Of a DNA stretch of 64,000 bases, positions 1-8,083 are shown one piece after another. Source of the stretch: Paracoccus sp. M683 (lineage in GTDB: Bacteria > Pseudomonadota > Alphaproteobacteria > Rhodobacterales > Rhodobacteraceae); assembly GCF_007096355.1 (NCBI RefSeq), contig NZ_VKDF01000002.1:124001-188000 (forward strand). Reading direction: 5' to 3'. The translations under genes and the position numbers were made by a program. The stretch's first letter is position 1. Every line of letters starts with the position of its first letter. The notes beneath the pieces are model-generated. The model was given only the letters and a program-made list of their open reading frames with translations, was not told the origin of the DNA and did not search any database.

Positions 1-1
1 C

Positions 2-289
2 CGCACCGAAGCCGAGGCGATCCAACTGGCCAATGACGCGTCCTTCGGCCTGTCCGCCGGCGTCTGGAGCCGCGATGTCCATACCTGCCTGAACTTTGCC
101 CGCCGGGTGCGGGCGGGCACGGTCTGGACCAACACCTGGATGGACGGCTTTGCAGAACTGCCCTTTGGCGGCGTCAAGGAAAGCGGGTTGGGCCGGGAAT
201 TGGGCCGTTTCGGGATCGAGGAATATCTGGAACTGAAAACCGTGCAGATGCGTGTCGCCCGTGGCCGCAATAACTGGGTCCGGGGATGA
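2..289 (+). CDS. Aldehyde dehydrogenase, C-terminal part
   Basis: This is the last 95 residues of an NAD(P)-dependent aldehyde dehydrogenase; the gene begins outside the window. Visible family landmarks are the NDxxFGLSAGVW segment, the RAGTVWTNTW strand and the PFGGVKESGLGRELG stretch near the C-terminus, which in this family shapes the active-site and oligomerisation region. The catalytic Cys and Glu lie upstream and cannot be seen. The betaine-aldehyde dehydrogenase-like subgroup is likely, but the substrate cannot be told from this fragment. It ends 15 bp from the convergent LacI gene. It may supply glyceraldehyde-to-glycerate oxidation for the next operon, which is inference only. Confidence 0.9.
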   Translation, partial: RTEAEAIQLANDASFGLSAGVWSRDVHTCLNFARRVRAGTVWTNTWMDGFAELPFGGVKESGLGRELGRFGIEEYLELKTVQMRVARGRNNWVRG

Positions 290-303
290 AACCGGCCCGC
301 GCC

Positions 304-1326
304 TTACCGGAAATCTGGCAAGGGGGGCAGCAGCACTTGCAGCTTGCCCGCATCCTCGCCCGCCATGGAACGCAGCAGCGTTTCGCCCATGGCGCGTCCG
401 GTCAAGCGCAGATCCTCGTGGAAGGTGTCAAAGCGCGGGCGCATCAGGTCGATGACACGACCGGCGCGCTTGGCCACCACGTCGATGTCGCGGCCGACGA
501 CAAGACCCTGATCCTCGATGGCGGCCATGGCGATCATCGCCGCGATCTCGCCCACGCAGACGATGCCATCGGGCCGGTCGGGCTGGCTGATGCGGCGGTG
601 CATCCAGGCCAGGGATTCATCCTGCGGGCTGTCCAGATGAATGTCGCCGGGGATCTCGCAATCGGCACCCGCCTTGCGCGCCGCATCGACAGCACCCCAA
701 CGCAGGTGCTGGGCAAAGGAATACTTGTCGGGCGGCAGCACGATCAGCAAGCGGCGGCGCCCCTTGGACAAAAGCCGCTCGACCGCCTGGCGGGCAAAAG
801 CCTCGTTGTCGAAATCCACGAAAGGATGCGGGGTCGTGAATTCGGTGCGCCCGTGGCAGACAAAGGGAAAGCCCTGCTCGGTCAGAAAGCGGACACGGGG
901 ATCGAACAGCTCGGTCCGGTTGAAGATCACGCCGTCGCCCAAACGGCCCTCGACGATCTGACGGATGCTGGTCAGCCGGTCGCGTTCAAGGATGTCTGGA
1001 AACAGGGTCACGGAATAGCCGGTCCCGGCCAGCGCCTCGCTGAGGCCGCCAATCATCTCATGCGTGAAGCTGAGAAATTCGTGGTCGAGGTTCAGCAGCA
1101 GCTGCACGACCTTGGTGCGCCCGGTGCGCAGCCTTTGCGCCGCGCGGTCGGGCACATAGCCAAGGCGCGTCGCGGTTTCGGCCACCAGCGCGCGCGTGCT
1201 GGCGGCGATTCGCGGATCGTTGGACAGCGCCCGCGACACGGTTGTAACGGCCAGCCCCGTTTCCGCAGCGATCGTTCGCAGCGTGATCCGGGTTCGGGTC
1301 GCGGAAGGAAGGGACGCTTCGGGCAG
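304..1326 (-). CDS. LacI-family transcriptional regulator, probable CTG start
   Basis: This is a sugar-responsive DNA-binding repressor. The HTH reads ITLRTIAAETGLAVTTVSRA, followed by the hinge segment and a periplasmic-binding-protein-like sensor domain. The first ATG/GTG/TTG in frame is the GTG at 1239, but that codon is the Val inside the TTVSRAL recognition helix and would delete most of the HTH. The frame stays open to a TGA at 1363-1365 without another standard start. A CTG at 1326 is preceded by AGAGG six bases upstream, so I take it as the start (340 residues). The gene is divergent from the sugar ABC operon and probably controls it through the palindrome at 1482-1497. Confidence 0.85.
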   Translation of the reverse strand: MPEASLPSATRTRITLRTIAAETGLAVTTVSRALSNDPRIAASTRALVAETATRLGYVPDRAAQRLRTGRTKVVQLLLNLDHEFLSFTHEMIGGLSEALAGTGYSVTLFPDILERDRLTSIRQIVEGRLGDGVIFNRTELFDPRVRFLTEQGFPFVCHGRTEFTTPHPFVDFDNEAFARQAVERLLSKGRRRLLIVLPPDKYSFAQHLRWGAVDAARKAGADCEIPGDIHLDSPQDESLAWMHRRISQPDRPDGIVCVGEIAAMIAMAAIEDQGLVVGRDIDVVAKRAGRVIDLMRPRFDTFHEDLRLTGRAMGETLLRSMAGEDAGKLQVLLPPLPDFR

Positions 1327-1466
1327 GGTGGACCTCTGACTGGTTGCCGAATCGAGGTTACGTCAGGAATGTGCAACGATACAACAATTTTCCTTCGCCG
1401 CGGCGCAGCGACGGATAACCCTGCAATCATTAAACTTTCCGTGCTGCGATGGCGAAAAGTTTTTTG

Positions 1467-1497
1467 TTGACGAGTCGGTGGATTATAACGTTTTAAT
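1467..1497 (+). promoter_or_regulatory. Promoter and LacI-type operator of the sugar ABC operon
   Basis: A TTGACG box at 1467-1472 is followed by a near-perfect 16-bp palindrome, ATTATAACGTTTTAAT (1482-1497), symmetric except for one base pair of positions. It has the central CG typical of LacI-family operators. The weak -10 candidate TTTTAA (1491-1496) lies inside the palindrome, so repressor binding would block RNA polymerase. The adjacent LacI gene is the natural ligand-responsive partner. The promoter call is by eye. Confidence 0.55.
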
Positions 1498-1544
1498 CTG
1501 GCATGCCCCGAGGAGACGGGGTTGATATAACCGGGAGGAGCAAG

Positions 1545-2801
1545 ATGAAATTCTTCGGTAAGGCCGGCGTATCGGCCATGGCATTGACGATGGCCCTGGC
1601 CGCGACCGCGCAGGCAGAGGATGTCGAGGTGCTGCACTGGTGGACGGCCGGCGGCGAGGCAGCGGCGCTGAACGTGCTGAAAGACGACCTGCAAGCCCAG
1701 GGGATCGGCTGGCTGGATATGCCGGTGGCCGGCGGCGGCGGCGAAGCGGCGATGACCGCGCTGCGCGCCCGTGTCACGGCTGGCGATGCGCCGACCGCTG
1801 TGCAGATGCTGGGCTTTGACATTCTGGACTGGGCGAACCAGCCCGACGTTCTGGCCGATCTCAGCGCCGTCGCCACGGCCGAGAACTGGGATGCGGTGAT
1901 CCCTGCGGCGATCCAGAAATTCAGCAAGCCGAACGGCACCTGGATCGCGGCGCCCGTGAACGTGCATTCGACCAACTGGGTCTGGGCCAACAAGGCCGTC
2001 CTGGACGAGCTGGGCATCGCCGAGCCGACCACCTGGGACGAATTCATCGCGGCCCTTCAGACGGCCAAGGATGCCGGCAAGGTCGCGTTGGCCCATGGCG
2101 GCCAGCCCTGGCAGGAGGCCACGATCTTTGACAGCGCCGTGCTGGCGACGGGTGGTGCCGAGTTCTATCAGAAGTCCATGATCGACCTCGACCCCGAGGC
2201 GCTTGGCAGCGAACAGATGGTGCAGGCCTTTGACAAGATGGCCCAGATGCGCAGCTTCGTGGACGACAACTTCTCGGGTCGCGACTGGAACCTGGCCTCG
2301 GCCATGGTGATCAATGGCGAGGCCGCCTTTCAGATCATGGGCGATTGGGCCAAGGGCGAGTTCATCAATGCCGGCAAGGTTCCGGGCACCGACTTCCTGT
2401 GCTTCCGCGTGCCGGGCACCGAAGGCAACGTGACCTTCAACAGCGACCAGTTCGTGATGTTCAAGCAGGCCGAAGATGCCGCCGCCACGGCGCAGAACGC
2501 CATGGCGACCGCGATTGAATCGCCGGCCTTCCAGATTGCCTTCAACAAGGTCAAGGGCTCGGTCCCGGCACGCACCGATGTGCCCAGCGACGAGTTCGAC
2601 GATTGCGCCAAGAAGGGCATGGAACAGCTGGCCGCCGCCGCCGAGGCAGGCACGCTGCTGGGCTCGATGGGTCATGGCCATGCCAACCCGGCTGCCGTGA
2701 AGAACGCGATGTATGATGTCATCACCGCCCATTTCAACGGCGAATATGACAGCGCCACCGCCGCGGAAGAGCTGGTGGCCGCGGTCGAGGCCGCGCAGTA
2801 G
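1545..2801 (+). CDS. ABC sugar transporter, periplasmic binding protein
   Basis: This is the extracellular solute-binding protein (family 1, MalE/UgpB-like), 418 residues, delivering a sugar or glycoside to the two permeases downstream. Residues 1-24 form a Sec signal peptide with an AQA cleavage site, and the mature protein starts EDVEVLHWW, the usual family-1 first strand. The ATG at 1545 has a GGGAGGAG ribosome site; an in-frame ATG at 1503 lies before it and would spoil the signal peptide. Two cysteines in the C-terminal lobe (TDFLCFRV and DDCAKKG) may form a disulfide. It is the first gene of a 12-kb operon. The substrate is unknown. Confidence 0.93.
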   Translation: MKFFGKAGVSAMALTMALAATAQAEDVEVLHWWTAGGEAAALNVLKDDLQAQGIGWLDMPVAGGGGEAAMTALRARVTAGDAPTAVQMLGFDILDWANQPDVLADLSAVATAENWDAVIPAAIQKFSKPNGTWIAAPVNVHSTNWVWANKAVLDELGIAEPTTWDEFIAALQTAKDAGKVALAHGGQPWQEATIFDSAVLATGGAEFYQKSMIDLDPEALGSEQMVQAFDKMAQMRSFVDDNFSGRDWNLASAMVINGEAAFQIMGDWAKGEFINAGKVPGTDFLCFRVPGTEGNVTFNSDQFVMFKQAEDAAATAQNAMATAIESPAFQIAFNKVKGSVPARTDVPSDEFDDCAKKGMEQLAAAAEAGTLLGSMGHGHANPAAVKNAMYDVITAHFNGEYDSATAAEELVAAVEAAQ

Positions 2802-2812
2802 ACCCGACAAAT

Positions 2813-2839
2813 CCGGGGTCGCCCAGGCGGCGACCCCGG
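2813..2839 (+). terminator. Hairpin after the binding-protein gene
   Basis: This is a perfect 11-bp stem (CCGGGGTCGCC / GGCGACCCCGG) with a 5-base loop, starting 11 bases after the stop codon. There is no T-tract, so it is more likely an mRNA-stabilising or attenuating element. Such an element would give more binding protein than permease, as in many ABC operons, without ending the transcript. Confidence 0.65.
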
Positions 2840-2918
2840 AGCTTACCCTGCCCCTGACCGGAAGGCGCCGCGTGGCTTTGCCGCGCCGTAAACCTTCACC
2901 CATTGATGGGAGGCTTCA

Positions 2919-3821
2919 ATGGCTACGGCTCGACAGACGGCCGATATCGACCTGCGCACGCGACTTCAGGACTGGCTGCCCAAACTGGTGCTGTCGCCCT
3001 CGGTCGCGGCGATCCTGGTCTTTGTCTATGGCTTCATCGCCTATACGATCTATCTGTCCTTCACGGGCAGCAAGATGCTGCCCAGCTATGATCTGGTGGG
3101 CTTCGACAATTACGCCACGCTGTTCGGCCTGTCGGCATGGAGCACGGCGCTGATCAACCTGTCGATCTTTGCCAGCCTTTACATCATCATCTGCATGGCC
3201 ATCGGCCTGCTGCTGGCGATTTTTCTGGACCAGAAGATCCGGGGCGAGGGCCTGCTGCGCCCGATCTATCTGTATCCGATGGCCCTGTCCTTCATCGTGA
3301 CCGGGACGGCGTGGAAATGGTTCCTGGACCCCGGCATCGGGCTGGAACACACCATGCATCTGTGGGGTTGGGAAAGCTTCAAGTTCGGCTGGATCAAGGA
3401 TCGCAACATGGCGATCTATACGCTGGTGATTGCCGCCGTCTGGCAATCCTCGGGCTTCGTGATGGCGATGTTTCTGGCCGGCCTGCGCGGCATCGACAAC
3501 GAGATGCTGAAGGCCGCGCAGATCGACGGCGCCTCGAACTGGCAGCTTTACCGGCGCATTGTCATTCCGCTGCTGCGGCCCGCCTTCATGTCGGCTTTCG
3601 TGATTTTGGCGCATCTGGCCATCAAATCCTATGACCTTGTGATCGCCCTGACCGGCGGCGGCCCCGGCCGCGCGACCGAGCTGCCGGCGACCTTCATGTA
3701 TTCCTATACCTTCACCCGCAACCAGATGGGCGTGGGCGCATCCAGCGCCGTGATCATGCTGATGGGCGTGGCCGCGATCATGGTCCCCTACATCTATGCC
3801 GAACTGAAGGAGAAGAAGTGA
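2919..3821 (+). CDS. ABC sugar transporter permease (MalF/UgpA-like)
   Basis: This 300-residue inner-membrane permease of the CUT1 carbohydrate uptake family has about six membrane segments. The first is near residues 28-50. The cytoplasmic EAA loop reads EMLKAAQIDGASNWQLYRRI near residues 190-210 and docks on the ATPase. A GGGAGG ribosome site precedes the ATG. It pairs with the next permease, whose start overlaps this stop codon (TGATG), showing translational coupling. Confidence 0.93.
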   Translation: MATARQTADIDLRTRLQDWLPKLVLSPSVAAILVFVYGFIAYTIYLSFTGSKMLPSYDLVGFDNYATLFGLSAWSTALINLSIFASLYIIICMAIGLLLAIFLDQKIRGEGLLRPIYLYPMALSFIVTGTAWKWFLDPGIGLEHTMHLWGWESFKFGWIKDRNMAIYTLVIAAVWQSSGFVMAMFLAGLRGIDNEMLKAAQIDGASNWQLYRRIVIPLLRPAFMSAFVILAHLAIKSYDLVIALTGGGPGRATELPATFMYSYTFTRNQMGVGASSAVIMLMGVAAIMVPYIYAELKEKK

Positions 3822-4702
3822 TGTCTGCTGCGACGCAAGACACGGCCGTCCGCACCGGCCGCATCACCCGGACCTTCATCTATGTGGTCCTCATCTTCTT
3901 TGCGCTGTTCTATCTGCTGCCCTTCTTCATCATGATGATCAACAGCCTTAAACCGCTGTCCGAGATCACTGCGGGCAATATGATGGCGCTGCCGAAGGAA
4001 CCCACGCTGGCCCCCTGGGGCGCGGCATGGTCGACAGCCCAGATCGGGGTCGAGGCGACCGGGCTGAAGCCCTATTTCCTGAACTCGATCCTGATGGTCG
4101 TGCCGGCGGTTGCCATCTCGACCGTTCTGGGGGCGCTGAACGGCTATATCCTGACCAAGTGGCGCTTTCGCGGTGACACGGTGCTGTTCGGGCTGATGCT
4201 GTTTTCCTGCTTCATCCCCTTCCAGATCGTGCTGATCCCGATGGCGCGCATCCTTGGCATGCTGGGTCTTGCCGGTTCGGTGCAGGGGCTGATCCTTGTC
4301 CACGTCGTCTATGGCATCGGCTTCGCCACGCTGTATTTCCGCAACTACTATGCGGCTTTCCCGACCGAGCTGGTGAAATCCGCCATGATCGACGGCGCCG
4401 GTTTCTTCCGCATCTTCTGGCGGATCATGCTGCCGGTTTCCGGCCCGATTGCCGTTGTCTGCATCATCTGGCAGTTCACGAATATCTGGAACGACTTCCT
4501 GTTCGGCGTGTCCTTCGGCGGGCTGAACGCGCAGCCGGTAACCGTGGCGCTGAACAACCTCGTGCAGTCCTCAACCGGGGTCAAGGAGTACAACGTCCAT
4601 TTCGCGGCCGCGATCCTGGCCGCCCTGCCCACCCTTCTCGTTTACATCGTCGCGGGCCGCTATTTCGTGCGCGGTCTGATGGCTGGCTCGGTCAAAGGAT
4701 AA
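3821..4702 (+). CDS. ABC sugar transporter permease (MalG/UgpE-like)
   Basis: This is the second CUT1 permease, with a short cytoplasmic N-terminus, about six membrane segments and the EAA loop ELVKSAMIDGAGFFRIFWRI. The ATG at 3821 overlaps the TGA of the previous gene; a GTG one codon earlier is also possible, but the AAGGAG spacing fits the ATG. It forms the heterodimeric channel with its neighbour and is energised by the ATPase encoded five bases downstream. Confidence 0.93.
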   Translation: MSAATQDTAVRTGRITRTFIYVVLIFFALFYLLPFFIMMINSLKPLSEITAGNMMALPKEPTLAPWGAAWSTAQIGVEATGLKPYFLNSILMVVPAVAISTVLGALNGYILTKWRFRGDTVLFGLMLFSCFIPFQIVLIPMARILGMLGLAGSVQGLILVHVVYGIGFATLYFRNYYAAFPTELVKSAMIDGAGFFRIFWRIMLPVSGPIAVVCIIWQFTNIWNDFLFGVSFGGLNAQPVTVALNNLVQSSTGVKEYNVHFAAAILAALPTLLVYIVAGRYFVRGLMAGSVKG

Positions 4703-4706
4703 TCTC

Positions 4707-5825
4707 ATGAGCTTTCTCAACATCGACAATGTGACCAAATCCTATGGCAACGTCGAAGTGCTGCACCGCGTCGACATCGACGTGCAAGAGGGCGAGTTTC
4801 TGGTGCTGGTCGGCCCTTCGGGTTGCGGCAAATCCACGCTGCTGAACATGATCGCCGGTCTGGAAAACATCACCGGCGGCACCATCTCGATCAATAACCG
4901 GGTGGTGAACGACGTGCATCCGTCCAAGCGCAACATCGCGATGGTGTTCCAAAGCTATGCGCTGTACCCGAACATGACCGTCGGCCAGAACATGACCTTC
5001 GGGATGGAGATGCACGGCATTCCGAAACCCGAACGCGAACGCAAGCTGGCCGATGTGGCCAAGCTGTTGCAGATCACCCCCTTGCTGGACCGCAAGCCGG
5101 GCCAGTTGTCAGGCGGCCAGCGGCAGCGTGTGGCGATGGGCCGGGCATTGGTGCGCGATCCCGACGTGTTCCTGTTTGACGAGCCGCTGTCCAACCTGGA
5201 CGCCAAGCTGCGCGTCGACATGCGCACGGAAATCAAGAAACTGCATCAGAAGCTGGGCACCACCATCGTCTATGTGACCCATGACCAGATCGAGGCGCTG
5301 ACCCTGTCGACCCGCATCGCGGTGATGAACAAGGGCTATGTGCAGCAGCTGGGCACGCCCAAGGAAATCTATGACGACCCCGCAAACATGTTCGTGGCCA
5401 GCTTCATGGGCAGCCCGTCGATGAACCTGCTGCCCGCCAGGCTGGTCGAGGATAACGGCCAGCTTGCGGCCGAACTGACCGATGCCGGCGGCACGGGGCT
5501 GCGGCTGCGACTGTCGCAGGACGGGCAGGGCCTTCGGTCGCATCTGGGCAAGGATGTGATCCTTGGCGTCCGCCCCGAAGCGATCACCGATGCCGAAGGC
5601 GCCGACAAGCGCGCACAGAACCTGCAAATTCTGCGCAACGAGGTGTCGGTGACCGAGCCGGCAGGTTCGGATACCTTTGTCACCATGTCGCTGTCGGGCA
5701 AGGATTGCGTGGCCCGGATGCGCGCCGACGCCGAGGCGCGCCCGCATGAAGTGTTCGAGTTCACCGTGAACATGGACAAGGCCGTGCTGTTCGATCCGCA
5801 GACAGAAGAAAGGATCGACCGCTGA
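4707..5825 (+). CDS. ABC sugar transporter ATP-binding protein (UgpC/MalK-like)
   Basis: This 372-residue ATPase of the CUT1 importer has a Walker A GPSGCGKST, a signature LSGGQRQRVAMGRA, a Walker B FLFDEPLSNLDAKLR and the switch His in YVTHDQ. A C-terminal TOBE/MalK regulatory domain covers about residues 235-372. All catalytic motifs are intact, so the importer encoded by the four genes looks complete. Its TGA overlaps the ATG of the following oxidoreductase, tying sugar uptake to oxidation. Confidence 0.94.
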   Translation: MSFLNIDNVTKSYGNVEVLHRVDIDVQEGEFLVLVGPSGCGKSTLLNMIAGLENITGGTISINNRVVNDVHPSKRNIAMVFQSYALYPNMTVGQNMTFGMEMHGIPKPERERKLADVAKLLQITPLLDRKPGQLSGGQRQRVAMGRALVRDPDVFLFDEPLSNLDAKLRVDMRTEIKKLHQKLGTTIVYVTHDQIEALTLSTRIAVMNKGYVQQLGTPKEIYDDPANMFVASFMGSPSMNLLPARLVEDNGQLAAELTDAGGTGLRLRLSQDGQGLRSHLGKDVILGVRPEAITDAEGADKRAQNLQILRNEVSVTEPAGSDTFVTMSLSGKDCVARMRADAEARPHEVFEFTVNMDKAVLFDPQTEERIDR

Positions 5826-7321
5826 TGCAGCCCGATGTGATCATCATTGGCTCGGGCATGGGCGGGGCGACTGTGGCGGCGGCGCTTGCCCCATCCGGTC
5901 GCCGCATCCTTGTGATCGAGCGTGGCGAAAGGCTGGCCGACAGCCCGGCCGCGCGCGATCCGGTGGCGATTTTTCGCGACGGCCGCTTTCGCCCGGATGA
6001 ACAATGGCTGGACGGGCAAGGCCAGCCCTTCAACCCCGGCAATTACTATAATGTCGGCGGCAATACGAAATTCTACGGCGCGGTTCTGATCCGCTATCGC
6101 GCCGAGGATTTTCGCCCCATTACCCATCTGGGCGGCACCACGCCCGGCTGGCCCGTCACCTATGACGAGTTCGAGCCGTGGTACAGCCGCGCCGAGACGA
6201 TGTTTCAGTTGCGCGGTCAGCTGGGCGAGGATCCGACCGAACCGCCGCATTCCGCCCCCTACCCGCATCCGCCCGTGCCCGACGAACCCGAGATCGCCGA
6301 TCTGCGGAGGCGGTTGCAGTCGGTTGGGCTGCATCCGTCCAGCCTGCCGCTTGGTGTCGATATTGACCGCTGGCTGTCCCACGGCCAGACGCCATGGGAC
6401 GCCTTCCCCAACACCACGGGCGGCAAGATGGATGCCGAGACGGTTTCGCTTGCCTTGGCATTGGAACGTTCTAATGTCGAATTGATGACGGGAACGCGGG
6501 TGGAAAGACTGGTGGCGGGCGATTCGGGGCAGATCACGGGCGTTGTCGTCACCCGCAATGGCACCACCCAGACGCTGAGCGCGCCGGTCGTTGTGCTTGC
6601 GGCAGGGGCGGTGAACTCGGCCGCGATCCTGCTTGGGTCGGCCGATGCCGCGCGGCCGGCGGGGCTGGCCAATGGCTCGGATCAGGTCGGGCGGAATTTC
6701 ATGAACCACAACTGTTCTGCGGTGCTGGCGATCCATCCGTTCCGCAAGAACCGGACCGTCTATCAAAAGACCTTGCAGGTGAACGATTTCTATCTGTCGG
6801 GCGGCCCGGATGATCGGCCGCTTGGCAATATTCAGCTGCTGGGCCGCATATCGGGGCCGATCCTGTCGGCGACGGCGGGATTGCCCGGCTGGCTGGCGGG
6901 ACCGATCGCGGACCGGGCCATTGACCTTTATGCCATGTCAGAGGATCTGCCCGATCCCGAAAGCCGCGTCAGCCTGAAGGACGGTCAGATCGTGCTGGAC
7001 TGGAAGCGTTCCAACTGGGCCACGCATGAGGCGCTGGTGGCAAAGCTGAAACAGGTGCTGCGCAAGGCGGGCTTTCCCATCGTGCTGTCGAAACCCTTCG
7101 ACCGCCGCACACCCTCGCATCAATGCGGCACGGCGCGGATGGGCAATGACCCGACGACAAGCGTGGTCGATACATGGGGCCAAAGCCACGATCATCCCAA
7201 TCTGTTCATCGCGGATGCAGGCGTGCTGCCGACCTCGGCAGCGGTAAACCCGGCGCTGACGGTCGCGGCCCATGCGCTGCGCGTGGCCGACCGGATCGAG
7301 CGAAAGGTATGGCGATCATGA
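5825..7321 (+). CDS. GMC-family FAD oxidoreductase (sugar/aldonate dehydrogenase type)
   Basis: This 498-residue flavoprotein has an N-terminal FAD Rossmann motif IIGSGMGG (residues 8-14). Its C-terminal GMC domain contains HQCGTARMG and AAVNPALT, the region carrying the catalytic His/Asn pair in GMC enzymes. This C-terminal pattern resembles the gluconate/fructose dehydrogenase branch more than choline oxidases. There is no signal peptide or Tat motif, so oxidation is probably cytoplasmic after uptake. It starts on the stop codon of the transporter ATPase and overlaps the SDR gene. The physiological electron acceptor is unknown. Confidence 0.9.
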   Translation: MQPDVIIIGSGMGGATVAAALAPSGRRILVIERGERLADSPAARDPVAIFRDGRFRPDEQWLDGQGQPFNPGNYYNVGGNTKFYGAVLIRYRAEDFRPITHLGGTTPGWPVTYDEFEPWYSRAETMFQLRGQLGEDPTEPPHSAPYPHPPVPDEPEIADLRRRLQSVGLHPSSLPLGVDIDRWLSHGQTPWDAFPNTTGGKMDAETVSLALALERSNVELMTGTRVERLVAGDSGQITGVVVTRNGTTQTLSAPVVVLAAGAVNSAAILLGSADAARPAGLANGSDQVGRNFMNHNCSAVLAIHPFRKNRTVYQKTLQVNDFYLSGGPDDRPLGNIQLLGRISGPILSATAGLPGWLAGPIADRAIDLYAMSEDLPDPESRVSLKDGQIVLDWKRSNWATHEALVAKLKQVLRKAGFPIVLSKPFDRRTPSHQCGTARMGNDPTTSVVDTWGQSHDHPNLFIADAGVLPTSAAVNPALTVAAHALRVADRIERKVWRS

Positions 7322-8076
7322 CCAGGGTTGCGCTGATTACCGGCGGCCAGCAGGGCATCGGGCTGGGCATTGCACAGGCGCTGGCGGGCGCTGGTTTTAC
7401 CCCGGTTATCGCGGCTGAACGCCCGGCGGATGACCCTGCCGTGGTGGCGGCGCTGGCATCGCTTGGCGCGGGCGCACGCTATTTCCGGCACGATCTGGCG
7501 CAGGTTGAAGCGGTTCCCGCGCTGCTGGACCGGATCGAGGGCGATCTGGGGCCGGTGACAACGCTGGTTCAGAATGCCGGCGTCCCGGCGCGCATCCGGG
7601 GCGACATGTTGGACCTGACGCCCGAGAATTTCGATTTCGCCACCGATATCAACCTGCGCGGCGCGTTCTTTCTGGCGCAGCAGGTGGCGCGGCGAATGAT
7701 GGCTGCGCCAGCCAGTGCCTATCGCGCGATCATCTTCATCACCTCGGTCAGCGCCCAGATGGTTTCGGTCGAGAGGGCGGAATATTGCATATCGAAAGCC
7801 GCCGCCTCGATGATGGCACAGTTGTTTGCGGTGCGGCTGGCGGGCGAAGGCATCGGTGTGTTCGAACTGCGTCCCGGCATCATCCAGACCGCGATGACCG
7901 CCGGCGTTCAGGATAAATATACCGCGCTGATCGAAGGCGGGCTGGTTCCAGCTTCGCGTTGGGGTCAGCCGGCCGATATCGCGCAGGTCGTTGTGCCGCT
8001 GGCCGAGGGCCGCATGAGTTTTGCCAATGGCGCCGTGATCCCGGTGGATGGCGGCCTGTCCATTCCAAGGCTGTGA
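7318..8076 (+). CDS. SDR-family oxidoreductase
   Basis: This is a classical short-chain dehydrogenase of about 252 residues. Visible are the cofactor loop TGGQQGIG, the NAG motif in LVQNAGVP, a catalytic Ser in FITSVSAQ, and YCISK as the YxxxK pair. The C-terminus is PVDGGLS. The ATG at 7318 overlaps the previous TGA (ATGA); another ATG at 7309 would add three residues. Automatic pipelines would call it a 3-oxoacyl-ACP reductase. Placed between two sugar oxidoreductases, it more likely interconverts a keto- and hydroxy-sugar, which is inference. Confidence 0.9.
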   Translation: MTRVALITGGQQGIGLGIAQALAGAGFTPVIAAERPADDPAVVAALASLGAGARYFRHDLAQVEAVPALLDRIEGDLGPVTTLVQNAGVPARIRGDMLDLTPENFDFATDINLRGAFFLAQQVARRMMAAPASAYRAIIFITSVSAQMVSVERAEYCISKAAASMMAQLFAVRLAGEGIGVFELRPGIIQTAMTAGVQDKYTALIEGGLVPASRWGQPADIAQVVVPLAEGRMSFANGAVIPVDGGLSIPRL

Positions 8077-8083
8077 GGGGGCG

